Translations under genes and position numbers: made by a program | Origin: JACKJA01 sp050297015 | GTDB lineage: Bacteria > Pseudomonadota > Alphaproteobacteria > Micavibrionales > Micavibrionaceae | DNA length: 57,346 nt | Reading direction: 5' to 3' | NCBI GenBank assembly: GCA_050297015.1 | Contig: JBNKRZ010000015.1 | Span: 1 to 57,346 of the forward strand | Shown here: positions 1 to 8,825 of the stretch, in pieces | Numbering within the stretch: position 1 is the first letter of the stretch | Layout of the letters: the number at the start of each line of letters is the position of its first letter | The notes under the pieces: model-generated | The model's input: only the letters and a program-made list of their open reading frames with translations | The model's database searches: none | What the model was told of the DNA's origin: nothing

Positions 1-79
1 AGATAAAGTTATCATCGTTTTTGCTCCTTGAATATGCTTTGGCATGTCCTGCAGACCAAAAACGATGATAACTTTATCT
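1..79. repeat. 23-bp perfect inverted repeat at the left edge
   Basis: Bases 1-23 and 57-79 are exact reverse complements, separated by a 33-base loop. On the minus strand the loop ends with AAGGAG and the following arm holds ATG at 15-13 (reading M-I-T-L-S before the window ends), so the hairpin would bury a plausible start codon of the next minus-strand gene, for which hfq would be the usual alphaproteobacterial neighbour. The five residues do not identify it. Because one arm starts at base 1, a fold-back artefact at a contig end is an alternative. Confidence 0.6.
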
Positions 80-100
80 GAAAAACGAACAGAAATATGC

Positions 101-125
101 ATAACATGTGACTACAGTATCTAAA
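101..125. repeat. 25-bp sequence repeated inverted at 53392-53416
   Basis: Bases 101-125 are the exact reverse complement of 53392-53416. This copy covers the trkA stop codon and the bases after it. Weaker similarity continues a few bases into trkA (a GATTT block separated by a 4-base gap). No internal palindrome long enough to form a stable hairpin is visible. Confidence 0.85.
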
Positions 126-1491
126 ACAAATCGACCTGAACGGAGAAAATTTTCTCGACCTTGCGAGCCTGCTCCCCCGCTGCCAGAACAATGACATGGT
201 CCCCCGCACGCAATATAAATTCCGGCGTTGGCAAGAGAACCTCTTCACCACGAACAATCATGACAATCTGCACACCTTCCGGCCATTTTATATCTTGAAC
301 AGCTGTATTCGCGATATCAATCGCACCGGAAAGTTCGGCCTCAATAATCTCTGCGAAACCGTCCTTAAGCGTATGAAGCGCTTTAATCCGCCCACGGCGC
401 ACATGACGCATAATAGTTGAGACCGTCGAAGAACGAGAGGAGACTGTCGCATCCACCCCCAAGGAACTCATCAAACGCGCATAACTCGTGTTATTAACCA
501 GAGCTATAGCCCGTTCTGAGCCGTATTGCTTAGCCAGCAATGCCGACAAAATATTGGTTTCATCATCCCCCGTAATAGCTACCAAAGTATCTGTTGCATT
601 CGCCTCCGCCATCAATTCATGGTTCAGAGCATCACCATGCATAACCACAACATCCGGCAATATTTTGCTAATCTCAATAGCGCGGCTTTCACTTTGCTCA
701 ATCAGCGTAACCTGTAGATTTTTTTGCTCCTCCTGCAAAAGCTTTATCAGGCTTATTCCGATACTTCCTCCTCCCATAACCGTAACATGACGCGCTTTTC
801 TCTCTTCATGGCCAAACGCTGCCATAGCCCGGTCCAAATGTTCATCATCCGTGATAAAAAATACTTCATCACCCAAGAAAATTTGATCGTCATCTGAAGG
901 AAAGAAAGGATATCCATCACGCAAAATAGCGCCAACCTTCATTAAAAGCCCCGGAAACGTTTTTCTAATTTGACGCAATTGCGTATTAAGCAGCGGGCAA
1001 TCTTCCTGACACATGACCCCCACCATATAAACATGACCTTCGGCCAATTGAATAACACTGGTCGTCCCGGGCACACTCAAACGCAACTTGATTGATTTTG
1101 CCACCTCAATTTCCGGAGAAATCACCACATCAATCGGCATGTGCGCCCGGCTAAAAAGATTAGACCAAGCAGGATCAAGATAATTTTGCTCACGAATGCG
1201 GGCGATTTTTTTAGGAACACCGAACAGAGAATGAGCGACCTGACAGGCCACCATATTGACCTCATCCACATCTGTTACCGCCACAATCAGATCAGCATCA
1301 TTGGCCCCGGCATTACTCAATATTTCCGGATTCGAGGCATGGCCGCAGATTGCTTTAACATCCAATTCCTCATTAACATGCGCAATCAAAAGAGGATCAA
1401 CATCAATGACGGTAACGTCGTTTTCTTCACGTGCAAGATAGGACGCTATACTAAAACCGACCTGCCCCGCCCCACATATAATCACACGCAT
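121..1491 (-). CDS. trkA: Trk potassium uptake system regulatory protein TrkA
   Basis: Cytoplasmic NAD(H)-binding subunit that gates the TrkH/TrkG potassium channel. The 456-residue protein has the expected duplicated architecture: RCK_N Rossmann domain with GAGQVG at 7-12 and an acidic D30 at the end of strand 2, RCK_C at about 140-225, a second RCK_N with GGGSIG at 240-245, and a C-terminal RCK_C to the end. The length is normal for TrkA. It follows ntrX on the same strand after 60 bases, the usual ntrY-ntrX-trkA order in alphaproteobacteria. The last codons lie inside a 25-bp sequence that recurs at 53392-53416. No TrkH gene is in the window. Confidence 0.95.
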   Translation of the reverse strand: MRVIICGAGQVGFSIASYLAREENDVTVIDVDPLLIAHVNEELDVKAICGHASNPEILSNAGANDADLIVAVTDVDEVNMVACQVAHSLFGVPKKIARIREQNYLDPAWSNLFSRAHMPIDVVISPEIEVAKSIKLRLSVPGTTSVIQLAEGHVYMVGVMCQEDCPLLNTQLRQIRKTFPGLLMKVGAILRDGYPFFPSDDDQIFLGDEVFFITDDEHLDRAMAAFGHEERKARHVTVMGGGSIGISLIKLLQEEQKNLQVTLIEQSESRAIEISKILPDVVVMHGDALNHELMAEANATDTLVAITGDDETNILSALLAKQYGSERAIALVNNTSYARLMSSLGVDATVSSRSSTVSTIMRHVRRGRIKALHTLKDGFAEIIEAELSGAIDIANTAVQDIKWPEGVQIVMIVRGEEVLLPTPEFILRAGDHVIVLAAGEQARKVEKIFSVQVDLF

Positions 1492-1551
1492 ATATTAATT
1501 CCCCCGATTGCCCTGAATTCCGAGCCGTTTTGGTTAACCCTTTATCAGCAT

Positions 1552-2967
1552 TCAAGCCGCATCCGACGCGTTTCCCCGCGATAGAGTCACTATCCCCAAT
1601 TGCTTAAGCTTACGATGCAATGCTGAACGCTCCATGCCGACAAACTGCGCCGTTTTGGATATATTACCCTCAAACCGTTCCAATTGGGCAAATAAATAAT
1701 CTTTTTCGAATAACTCACGCGCTTCCCGCAAGGAAACAGCCATAACATTTTTGGGGATAGACACGTCCTTTTGCCCCTCATCAGGCTTTTCAAGAATCTC
1801 TTGCGGCAGCTGTTCGGGGAAAATGATTCTCTCATCATTCGCCGCGGAGCCGCCCATAATCATCAAACGCTCGATTAAATTACGAAGCTGCCGGATATTA
1901 CCCGGCCAACCATAAGCCTGAAGCGCGGCCAATGTGCTCTCAGACAACTGACAAGGCGGCATACCGGCTTGCTGAGCAAATTGCTCTATAAAATAAGAGG
2001 ACAGCTCCGGGATATCCTGTGTGTGGCTACGCAGTGGCGGCATTTCGACAGGGACGACATTTAAGCGAAAAAACAAATCTTCACGAAAAGCCCCCTCCTC
2101 CATCGCGCGCTGAAGATCGCGATTTGTCGCTGCGATAATACGCACATCAACCCTGAGAAGCTCCTCTCCGCCAACGCGCTGAAAAGCCTCCTCCTGCAGA
2201 ACACGAAGGATTTTTCCCTGCGTTTCCAATGGCATATCGGAGACTTCATCCAGCAAAAGCGTGCCGCCATCTGCGCGCTCCAACAAGCCGGTTTTTTGTT
2301 CTTCACCGGGACGCATAGCCTCCTGTCCAAACAATTCAATCTCGAGACTTTCGGGGCGCAGCGTTGCACAGTTCAGCGCCATAAACGGCCCGGAAGAACG
2401 CTGCGATAAACGGTGGATCGTGCGCGCGGCTATTTCCTTGCCCGTTCCGGCCTCCCCGGTCAACAAAATCCGGCTATTCGTCTGAGCGACACGCAAAAGG
2501 AGCTGACGCAAATTTTGAAGGGCCGGCGAATGACCGACAAGCTCAAACGAACCTTCAGCTTTCTCTTTCAGCTTTTTATTCTCCTTTATCAGCGCCGCCG
2601 TTTCCAAAGCACGCTCAATCATCAAAAGAAGACGGTCAGCCTTAAAGGGTTTTTCGATAAAGTCGTAGGCTCCCTGTTTAATGGCATTGACAGCTGTTTC
2701 GATTGTACCGTGACCGCTAATCATCAAAACAGGAAGATGGGGATGTGCGCTCTTGATGTGGTCCAAAATCTGTAGGCCGTCATCACCACTGGCCTGTAAC
2801 CAGATATCAAGGATAACGAGATCCGGTATTTTTTCTTCAATCCGCTGATACGCCTGTGCTGCGTCAGCCGCCTGACGAATCGCATAGCCCTCATCCTCCA
2901 AAACCCCTTGGATCAGAGTGCGGATTCCTGCCTCATCGTCAACAACCAGAATATCAATATTGCGCAT
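1552..2967 (-). CDS. ntrX: NtrX response regulator, AAA+ type without GAFTGA loop
   Basis: Response regulator partner of the adjacent histidine kinase NtrY, controlling nitrogen and redox or envelope responses. The 471 residues show a receiver domain (acidic D10-D11, phospho-acceptor D54, K107), an AAA+ domain with Walker A GEAGTGKE at 171-178 and Walker B LLLDE near 237-241, and a Fis-type helix-turn-helix at the C-terminus (about 425-462). At the place where sigma-54 activators carry GAFTGA, this protein reads ELFGQEAMRPGEEQ, so it probably cannot remodel sigma-54 polymerase. Loss of this loop is known for NtrX of other alphaproteobacteria. It lies 21 bases after ntrY. Confidence 0.94.
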   Translation of the reverse strand: MRNIDILVVDDEAGIRTLIQGVLEDEGYAIRQAADAAQAYQRIEEKIPDLVILDIWLQASGDDGLQILDHIKSAHPHLPVLMISGHGTIETAVNAIKQGAYDFIEKPFKADRLLLMIERALETAALIKENKKLKEKAEGSFELVGHSPALQNLRQLLLRVAQTNSRILLTGEAGTGKEIAARTIHRLSQRSSGPFMALNCATLRPESLEIELFGQEAMRPGEEQKTGLLERADGGTLLLDEVSDMPLETQGKILRVLQEEAFQRVGGEELLRVDVRIIAATNRDLQRAMEEGAFREDLFFRLNVVPVEMPPLRSHTQDIPELSSYFIEQFAQQAGMPPCQLSESTLAALQAYGWPGNIRQLRNLIERLMIMGGSAANDERIIFPEQLPQEILEKPDEGQKDVSIPKNVMAVSLREARELFEKDYLFAQLERFEGNISKTAQFVGMERSALHRKLKQLGIVTLSRGNASDAA

Positions 2968-2988
2968 ATTCTCTCTTTCCGCTTAAAA

Positions 2989-5271
2989 CTAAGCCGCCAC
3001 TTGATCTTCCTCCTGAGCAAAAGGCAGCAACAGCACAACATGAGCGCCGCCGCGATCTTCCCAGCCTTCCACACCCTTTAACCAATTCGGTGCACCCAAA
3101 ATCAGCGCTCCCTGATGGTCGTCCATAACCTTTTTAACAATAGCAAGACCAAGCCCGGTCCCTTTGGCTTTGTGCGTGACATAAGGCTCCGTCAAACGCG
3201 AAGGCGTTTCGTCCTGCGGCAAGCCTAACCCGTTATCACTTAAAACAATCGCTATACTATTTTTATCCTCTGTCCGGCATAGCAAAATGTCGATCGTTCC
3301 TTCTTGGGCATTATCACCCTCTTCGGCTTGACGCGCATAAATAGAATCAATCGCATTCTGAATAATATTGGTCAAAGCCTGACGAATTTGCTGAGCATCA
3401 AAGTTAACAAAAAGCGGCGTATCCCGACCGTCAAAGCCTACCCTGCGGAAGATAATATCAGGATGAGCTTGCTGTTCTAAAACCAAGGCATCGCGAATAT
3501 GGCGTCCTAAATCTTCATTTTTCATGACAGCTTCGGGCATACGGGCAAAGGCTGAGAATTCATCAACCATCCTGCCGATATCGCCTACATGATGAATAAT
3601 CATATCCGTGCATTGCTCAAAAACATCGGCATCTTCCGTAATTTGAGACATATATTTACGCTTCAACCGTTCGGCCGAAAGTTGAATCGGCGTAAGCGGA
3701 TTTTTGATTTCATGAGCAATCCGCCGCGCCACATCGGCCCAAGCAGCCTTACGCTGCGCCGATTGTAGCTCAGTAATGTCATCGAAGGTCAAAACCGCGC
3801 CTTTATCCTCTTCACCCAACAACTCAATAGCGATGCGCACCAACAATGTACGCTTAAGGCCATCCGTGCCTATAAAGAGTAATTCCGACTGCGTGATCTT
3901 GTCAGGCTTTTGATGAGCCTGCACCAACAACGCCTCAATATCTGGAATAAGGCCTTTTATATCCTGTCCGGTCATATCGTCCGGTCCCGTTTCAAAAAGC
4001 TCACAGGCCGAGCTATTCGCCAAACGAATGGTGCCCCTTTCATCAACCCCGACAATACCCGCCGAAACACCGGCCAAAACCGTTTCCGTAAAGCGGCGCC
4101 TTTGATCGAGTTGGTGGTTAACTTCCATCAATTTTTCGCGCTGTTCAGCAAGTTGCTGAGTCATTCTGTTGAACGCACGCGCCAATACGGCAAACTCATC
4201 ACCGCGCTTAAACTCACGAACGCGGGCGCTTAAATCACCCTTTCGCACCTGATCGGCAGCCACAATCATTTCTCCAATGGGAATGACCATCTGGCGCGCA
4301 AAGATCAAACCAAACCATACAGCCGCCAACAAAAGCAAAAGCGCAACGACAACAAAGATCAATGTACTTTTAACCTGAAGCTTTGCCCTTTGCCCTTCGA
4401 GCGCTTCATAAGCAGCTACGGCCTGCCGCGTATCCGTCAAGTAAGAAAGCACCGTGGGATCAACCATCCGCCCCACATACAGATAGCTATCAACAAGCCC
4501 CTCCAACTTAACAAGCGCATGAACACGATCATCACTATCCCCGGTCATCAAGACCAGATCGCCGGCGGCGGCTTGTGCCACTTCATAGGTTTCCGGCACT
4601 TCAAAGGTCTGGCGAAGCATTGTGCCTGAATGCGCGAGAACGCGGCCGGAACTGTCGAAAACGGTTGCCTCTGAAAAATTTCGCAACATAGACTGCGTGC
4701 GCATAACCTGATCGAAAGCCGGTTGATTCTCGATTAAAATGTTTGCCTGACGGTTTAAGTCGCTTGCCATAGCCATAACATCGGCGCGGATAACCTGTTG
4801 GTGTTCCCGCAAATACGCCTCCGCCACGGCCTGAGAGCGGGAAACGGCGGTACTAACCCGTTCGCTAAACCAGCTCTGCACTCCAAAATGAAGGAAGAAA
4901 GCCGCGAACACGGTCATAAGGATAGCCGGCGTGGCCGCAAGAAAACCAAAGATCAAAACAAGCCGCACATGCAAACGCGACCCCGCCATCCCGCGGCGAC
5001 GGTAACTCCAAAGCTTGGCAATGCGGCGCGCAATCAATATTCCCAACACCAGCAAAATCACAAGATCGAGGTTCAAAAGCCAGATCACCGTACCGGGACT
5101 GCTGCCAAAGGGAGGCAATTCCGTTAAAGCCGCATAGGTCGCCGTACCGCTTATAACCGCAGCAATGATCAAAAAAAGCGCCAGGCGGTTCCCCCAGCTG
5201 CTCCCGAAACGGGCGAGCTTGCGGATGTAACGAAAAGGCAATATGGGTGCCTTATTTTGCGGAAAAACCAT
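2989..5271 (-). CDS. ntrY: NtrY sensor histidine kinase
   Basis: Membrane sensor kinase that phosphorylates NtrX. The 760 residues hold N-terminal membrane helices (about 29-48, 60-82, 103-128), an extracytoplasmic region, a further helix at about 302-324, a HAMP linker, a PAS-like domain (about 395-500), the HisKA box with H520 in AHEIKNPLTP, and an HATPase domain with the N box around N639, DNGLG at 679-683 and GTGLG at 704-708. The length and domain order match NtrY. It is the first gene of the minus-strand ntrY-ntrX-trkA unit and is divergent from ispDF across 93 bases. The ntrB-ntrC pair often found upstream is absent here. Confidence 0.95.
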   Translation of the reverse strand: MVFPQNKAPILPFRYIRKLARFGSSWGNRLALFLIIAAVISGTATYAALTELPPFGSSPGTVIWLLNLDLVILLVLGILIARRIAKLWSYRRRGMAGSRLHVRLVLIFGFLAATPAILMTVFAAFFLHFGVQSWFSERVSTAVSRSQAVAEAYLREHQQVIRADVMAMASDLNRQANILIENQPAFDQVMRTQSMLRNFSEATVFDSSGRVLAHSGTMLRQTFEVPETYEVAQAAAGDLVLMTGDSDDRVHALVKLEGLVDSYLYVGRMVDPTVLSYLTDTRQAVAAYEALEGQRAKLQVKSTLIFVVVALLLLLAAVWFGLIFARQMVIPIGEMIVAADQVRKGDLSARVREFKRGDEFAVLARAFNRMTQQLAEQREKLMEVNHQLDQRRRFTETVLAGVSAGIVGVDERGTIRLANSSACELFETGPDDMTGQDIKGLIPDIEALLVQAHQKPDKITQSELLFIGTDGLKRTLLVRIAIELLGEEDKGAVLTFDDITELQSAQRKAAWADVARRIAHEIKNPLTPIQLSAERLKRKYMSQITEDADVFEQCTDMIIHHVGDIGRMVDEFSAFARMPEAVMKNEDLGRHIRDALVLEQQAHPDIIFRRVGFDGRDTPLFVNFDAQQIRQALTNIIQNAIDSIYARQAEEGDNAQEGTIDILLCRTEDKNSIAIVLSDNGLGLPQDETPSRLTEPYVTHKAKGTGLGLAIVKKVMDDHQGALILGAPNWLKGVEGWEDRGGAHVVLLLPFAQEEDQVAA

Positions 5272-5364
5272 GATTTAAAAGTGTTCCTAAACCAATATTG
5301 TTTTGTTACTGTCATGCAGAGTGTACTGAATATGGCATTTTTGCAACAGTAAGGTCAAACTTGT

Positions 5365-6543
5365 ATGACAAAAAAGAGTTCAACGCCTTTCTATCTATTG
5401 ATAGCCGCCGCGGGAAGCGGAACCCGGCTAGGGGGGGACATACCCAAGCAATATCAAAAAATTGCGGGCAAAAGCATCTTACGTCATACCATTGAGAAAT
5501 TTCTGGCCTGCCCCGGTTTGCAAGAGATTCGTGTAATTATCGACCTCGCTCACGAGATACTCTATCAGGAAAGCATAGAGGGGCTTGAACTACCGCCTCC
5601 TATCGTCGGAGGAAAAGAAAGAAATCAAAGTATTTACAATGGATTGAAGGGCTATTCTCATCTGAAAAATGAAGACGTGATCCTAATCCACGATGCCGCC
5701 CGTCCATTTATTCGCACGCAAGAAATTGAAGCTATCGCATCGGAAGTTGCTGCCCACGGCGCGGCCACACTTGCCTGCCCGGTTAGCGATACAATGAAAC
5801 GTGGCAACGGTGATTATGTTGACCGCAATGACCTGTGGGCTATTCAAACACCGCAAGCCTTCCCTTACGGCCTGATCCGGGAAGCACACGAAAAGGCAGA
5901 TCCGGCGGCACAATACACGGATGATACGGCGCTGGTTGTCGCACGGGGGCATAAAGTCAAACTGATTCCCGGCCCCCGTGATAATTTTAAAATAACAACT
6001 GGCGATGACATGAAACTCGCACGCACATTAATGGAGGAAAGCCGTATGCATGAGACACGTACAGGCACAGGATTTGATGTTCACAAATTCGAGAACCGCG
6101 CGGGAAACGCGCACGTACACCTCTGTGGCATAGAAATTCCACACTCCTGCACGCTAGAGGGGCATTCCGATGCCGATGTTGGGCTACACGCCCTTACGGA
6201 CGCTATACTCGGCGCGATCGGTGCGGGTGACATCGGGCAACATTTCCCGCCCTCTGACCCACAATGGAAAGGGGTAGACAGCGCCATATTCGTCGAAAAA
6301 GCCCTTCAACTTATCCGGCAGAGAAATGCCACGATCAATAATATCGACATCACATTGATCTGCGAGGCACCGAAAGTCGGACCGCACCGCGATGACATGC
6401 GCACGCGCGTCGCGGAGATTTGCGGCCTCGACGAAACGCGCGTCAATATCAAAGCCACAACAACCGAAGGTCTAGGCTTCACAGGGCGCCAAGAGGGAAT
6501 CGCCGCACAAGCCACCGCCACCATAAGCTTGAGAGACACATAA
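5365..6543 (+). CDS. ispDF: Bifunctional IspD/IspF, MEP isoprenoid pathway
   Basis: Fused enzyme catalysing the CTP-dependent cytidylylation of 2-C-methyl-D-erythritol 4-phosphate (IspD) and the formation of the cyclic diphosphate (IspF). The IspD half (about 1-225) starts with the nucleotide-binding run AAAGSGTRLGGDIPKQ and has HDAARPF at 109-115. The IspF half begins near M228 with the metal ligands D238 and H240 (GFDVHKF) and H275. The 392-residue fusion is typical of alphaproteobacteria. A G7 run in the IspD nucleotide-binding loop encodes the Gly-Gly pair. First gene of the plus-strand cluster with pgpA and pncC. The dxr gene of the same pathway is in this window at 46126-47292. Confidence 0.96.
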   Translation: MTKKSSTPFYLLIAAAGSGTRLGGDIPKQYQKIAGKSILRHTIEKFLACPGLQEIRVIIDLAHEILYQESIEGLELPPPIVGGKERNQSIYNGLKGYSHLKNEDVILIHDAARPFIRTQEIEAIASEVAAHGAATLACPVSDTMKRGNGDYVDRNDLWAIQTPQAFPYGLIREAHEKADPAAQYTDDTALVVARGHKVKLIPGPRDNFKITTGDDMKLARTLMEESRMHETRTGTGFDVHKFENRAGNAHVHLCGIEIPHSCTLEGHSDADVGLHALTDAILGAIGAGDIGQHFPPSDPQWKGVDSAIFVEKALQLIRQRNATINNIDITLICEAPKVGPHRDDMRTRVAEICGLDETRVNIKATTTEGLGFTGRQEGIAAQATATISLRDT

Positions 6544-6545
6544 AC

Positions 6546-7037
6546 ATGATAAACCGCGAACTCATTCAAAGCCTCGACTTCAAGAACCGTGATATATGGC
6601 TCGCCACATGGTTTGGCTGCGGCCTTATGAAACCGGCACCGGGAACATGGGGCACGATCGGCGCTCTGCCCTTTGGCGTGGCGTGCTTGCTGATTGATGG
6701 CTGGCCGATGCTTCTCGCTGCCGCAATCATCATTTTTGCCGTGGGGTACAAGGCCGCACAAACCTTTGAAGAGATGACCAAAACCCACGATAACAGCGCC
6801 ATTGTCATCGACGAGGTGGCCGGTGTTTGGATCGCGATGATTCCCGCCGCCCTCGCGCCCTTGCACATACTTATTGCCTTTTGCCTTTTCCGGTTCTTTG
6901 ATATCCTCAAGCCGTGGCCCGTCGGTTGGGCGGACAAAAAACTGCCCGGCGCGCAGGGCGTGATGGCGGATGATATACTCGCCGGGATTTACGCAGCTCT
7001 TATACTAGGAGGACTGAGATATGCAGGAATTGTTTAA
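6546..7037 (+). CDS. pgpA: Phosphatidylglycerophosphatase A
   Basis: Membrane enzyme removing the phosphate of phosphatidylglycerophosphate to give phosphatidylglycerol. From the ATG at 6546 the protein has 163 residues, the usual PgpA length; the frame is open further upstream but that part overlaps ispF and resembles nothing. Family motifs visible are KPAPGTWGTIGALP near the N-terminus, IDEVAGVWIAM in the middle and RFFDILKPWP followed by ADDILAGIYAA near the end, with three or four hydrophobic membrane segments. It starts two bases after the ispDF stop and its last 17 bases overlap pncC, so the genes are probably co-translated. Confidence 0.92.
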   Translation: MINRELIQSLDFKNRDIWLATWFGCGLMKPAPGTWGTIGALPFGVACLLIDGWPMLLAAAIIIFAVGYKAAQTFEEMTKTHDNSAIVIDEVAGVWIAMIPAALAPLHILIAFCLFRFFDILKPWPVGWADKKLPGAQGVMADDILAGIYAALILGGLRYAGIV

Positions 7038-7491
7038 GCTTCTTGATAAAAACAACATGCGCCTTGTCACGGCGGAAAGCTGCACTGGCGGCATGATCGC
7101 CGCGGCTATCACAGACATCCCCGGCTCTTCCCGCGTTTTCGAGCGCGGTTTTGTGACCTATGCCAATGAGGCCAAGGGCGAAATGCTCGGCGTGGCTATA
7201 GAAACCATCCAGCAATTTGGTGCGGTCAGTCCGCCCACTGTTGAAGAAATGGTGCACGGCGCCCTAAACCACAGCCGCGGAAACGTGGCCGTTGCGACAA
7301 CAGGAATTGCCGGTCCGGATGGCGCTACTGAGACAAAAGCCGTTGGCACTGTTTATATCGGCGTTGGCATAAAAGGCCGTCCAGTCAAAAGCTATGAGCA
7401 TCACTTCAAAGGCGACCGCGCCGCTGTACGCAAACAAAGCGTCGATATGGCCGTCAAACACCTCACCGACTTACTAAAGGACCTCACGTGA
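7021..7491 (+). CDS. pncC: Nicotinamide-nucleotide amidase (CinA C-terminal family)
   Basis: Stand-alone CinA C-terminal domain, which deamidates nicotinamide mononucleotide to nicotinate mononucleotide in pyridine nucleotide recycling. The 156 residues carry the signature TAESCTGG at 17-24, the following GGMIAAAITDIPGSS stretch and TTGIAGPDGA, with the length expected for the single-domain form. The start ATG at 7021 sits inside pgpA and is preceded by AGGAGG at a good spacing. The stop overlaps the GTG start of the next gene in the form GTGA, which indicates translational coupling. The gene is often called cinA or ygaD in this position. Confidence 0.9.
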   Translation: MQELFKLLDKNNMRLVTAESCTGGMIAAAITDIPGSSRVFERGFVTYANEAKGEMLGVAIETIQQFGAVSPPTVEEMVHGALNHSRGNVAVATTGIAGPDGATETKAVGTVYIGVGIKGRPVKSYEHHFKGDRAAVRKQSVDMAVKHLTDLLKDLT

Positions 7492-8396
7492 CCAAGATCG
7501 CTTTCGTCTCATCCGCCGACCACAACTATTTTCCGATGTTGCTGGAATGGGTGCATTGCCTTCGCTCCTTTCCGGAAAGCAAGGACATGGACATCTGCAT
7601 CATGAATTCGGGCATGACGCCGGAGCAGATAGAAACCCTCCGCCCGCTGGTCACAGATATTATTGACCCAGACTGGCCGTGCCCCATTCCGGCTTACAAA
7701 ATCCGCGGCCGGGAATATCTGAAAGCCTGCGTGGCGCGCCCCTTCATGAAGAATTATTTCCCCGGCTATGACCTCTATTTCTGGATGGATGCCGACACAT
7801 GGGTGCAAAACTGGGAAGCTGTTGAGCTGTTTATCACCGGGGGCCTGCGCAAGAAAATCACCCTAACGGGTCAGGTCGACCGCGCCTATCCACGGCAGAT
7901 CCGTGTCAAATGGCTGGGCCGCTGGCCTTGGAAAGTGCGGGGCTTTTACTTCTCCAACGCCCTGCGCGCCTTTGGATTTAAACGGGCGAAAGAAATTTTA
8001 CCCTACCACGTCCTGCTGGCTGGGGCGTTTTGCCTGCACAAAGATGCGCCACATTGGGATCGCTGGCAAGAGCTCGTAAAAACCGCCGTCAAGCGCGGCA
8101 AGGTCTTCACCGCCGAGCAATTATCGCTGGGGATCATGTGCTACCTAGAAGGTTACGAATTCGAGATTCTACCCGGCTGGGTTCACTGGCTGTGCGAATT
8201 CAAGCCGCTATGGGATAAGGATAAAGAGAAATGGGTAGAACCTTACTTACCGCACCACGAAATCGGAATCCTGCACCTGTCAGGCTTTGATGAAATGCGC
8301 GTCAACCGCGCCATCACCACAAACTTCAAAACCGTGCAGGGCGGTGTAATCGAAAAAAACTACCGCTACCCGGATTTTGACGGAGAGGCACCGTAA
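7488..8396 (+). CDS. Putative GT-A-fold glycosyltransferase
   Basis: A 302-residue cytoplasmic protein with no signal peptide or membrane helix. The N-terminal strand IAFVSSADHNYFPML and the acidic DAD at 101-103 in LYFWMDADTWV look like the nucleotide-sugar and metal-binding parts of a GT-A fold, and HLSG near residue 264 resembles the C-terminal metal ligand of GT8-like enzymes. Donor and acceptor cannot be deduced. The GTG start overlaps the pncC stop by four bases. The last 31 bases overlap the 3' end of the convergent ratA gene. It is not a usual member of the ispDF-pgpA-pncC block, so it may be a lineage-specific addition. Confidence 0.6.
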   Translation: MTKIAFVSSADHNYFPMLLEWVHCLRSFPESKDMDICIMNSGMTPEQIETLRPLVTDIIDPDWPCPIPAYKIRGREYLKACVARPFMKNYFPGYDLYFWMDADTWVQNWEAVELFITGGLRKKITLTGQVDRAYPRQIRVKWLGRWPWKVRGFYFSNALRAFGFKRAKEILPYHVLLAGAFCLHKDAPHWDRWQELVKTAVKRGKVFTAEQLSLGIMCYLEGYEFEILPGWVHWLCEFKPLWDKDKEKWVEPYLPHHEIGILHLSGFDEMRVNRAITTNFKTVQGGVIEKNYRYPDFDGEAP

Positions 8397-8818
8397 AGCG
8401 CCGCCGCGCGGGCCTCAAAAGCACGCACCATCTTCTTCATAGCTTCGCCAAAAAAAGCACCGACGACCTTTTGCAAGAAAGGATTTTTAAAGTCGAAATC
8501 AACATAGAAATCAATCGTACATGTGCCATCCGGCTCTTCAATGAACCGCCAGTGGTTCGATAAATGTTTCATCGGTCCGCGGATATATTCAATATGGATA
8601 TGATCGGGGCGGAGCGCTGTGACCTTTGAGGTAAACGTCTCCCGGAACATTTTATAACCAATAACCAAATCGGCGTAGAACACATCCCCTTCCCGTTTAA
8701 TAATCCGGCTTCCTGCGCACCACGGAAGAAATTCCGGGTATTTATCAACATCCGCGACCAGATCAAATAACTGCTCCGGCGTATAGGGCATATGACGTTG
8801 TTCGGCGTGTTTGGGCAT
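8366..8818 (-). CDS. RatA/Coq10-like START-domain protein
   Basis: A 150-residue SRPBCC (START-like) protein of the Coq10/RatA family, which binds ubiquinone-like lipids; the E. coli member was also reported to affect 50S subunit association. The family pattern is clear: YTPEQLFDLVADVDKYPEFLPWC at the N-terminus, then FTSKVTALRPDHIHIEYIRGP, HWRFIE and a C-terminal helix. The start at 8818 (MPKHAEQ) is chosen because it lies eight bases after the lipA stop; the frame is open further upstream inside lipA. Following lipA is its usual place in alphaproteobacteria. The 3' end overlaps the opposing glycosyltransferase gene by 31 bases. Confidence 0.88.
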   Translation of the reverse strand: MPKHAEQRHMPYTPEQLFDLVADVDKYPEFLPWCAGSRIIKREGDVFYADLVIGYKMFRETFTSKVTALRPDHIHIEYIRGPMKHLSNHWRFIEEPDGTCTIDFYVDFDFKNPFLQKVVGAFFGEAMKKMVRAFEARAAALYGASPSKSG

Positions 8819-8825
8819 AGACGGT

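Noticed and set aside
5306..5352. TTACTGT/ACAGTAA inverted repeat between ntrY and ispDF.
   Set aside because: Only seven bases per arm with a 33-base gap in an AT-rich region; chance is likely and no promoter fits it.
5429..5437. Seven-G run in the IspD coding region as a possible phase-variable tract.
   Set aside because: It encodes the conserved Gly-Gly of the nucleotide-binding loop and the gene is essential, so switching is implausible.
5683..6866. Long minus-strand open frames opposite ispDF and pgpA.
   Set aside because: They are antisense shadows of well-conserved genes without ribosome binding sites or recognisable products.
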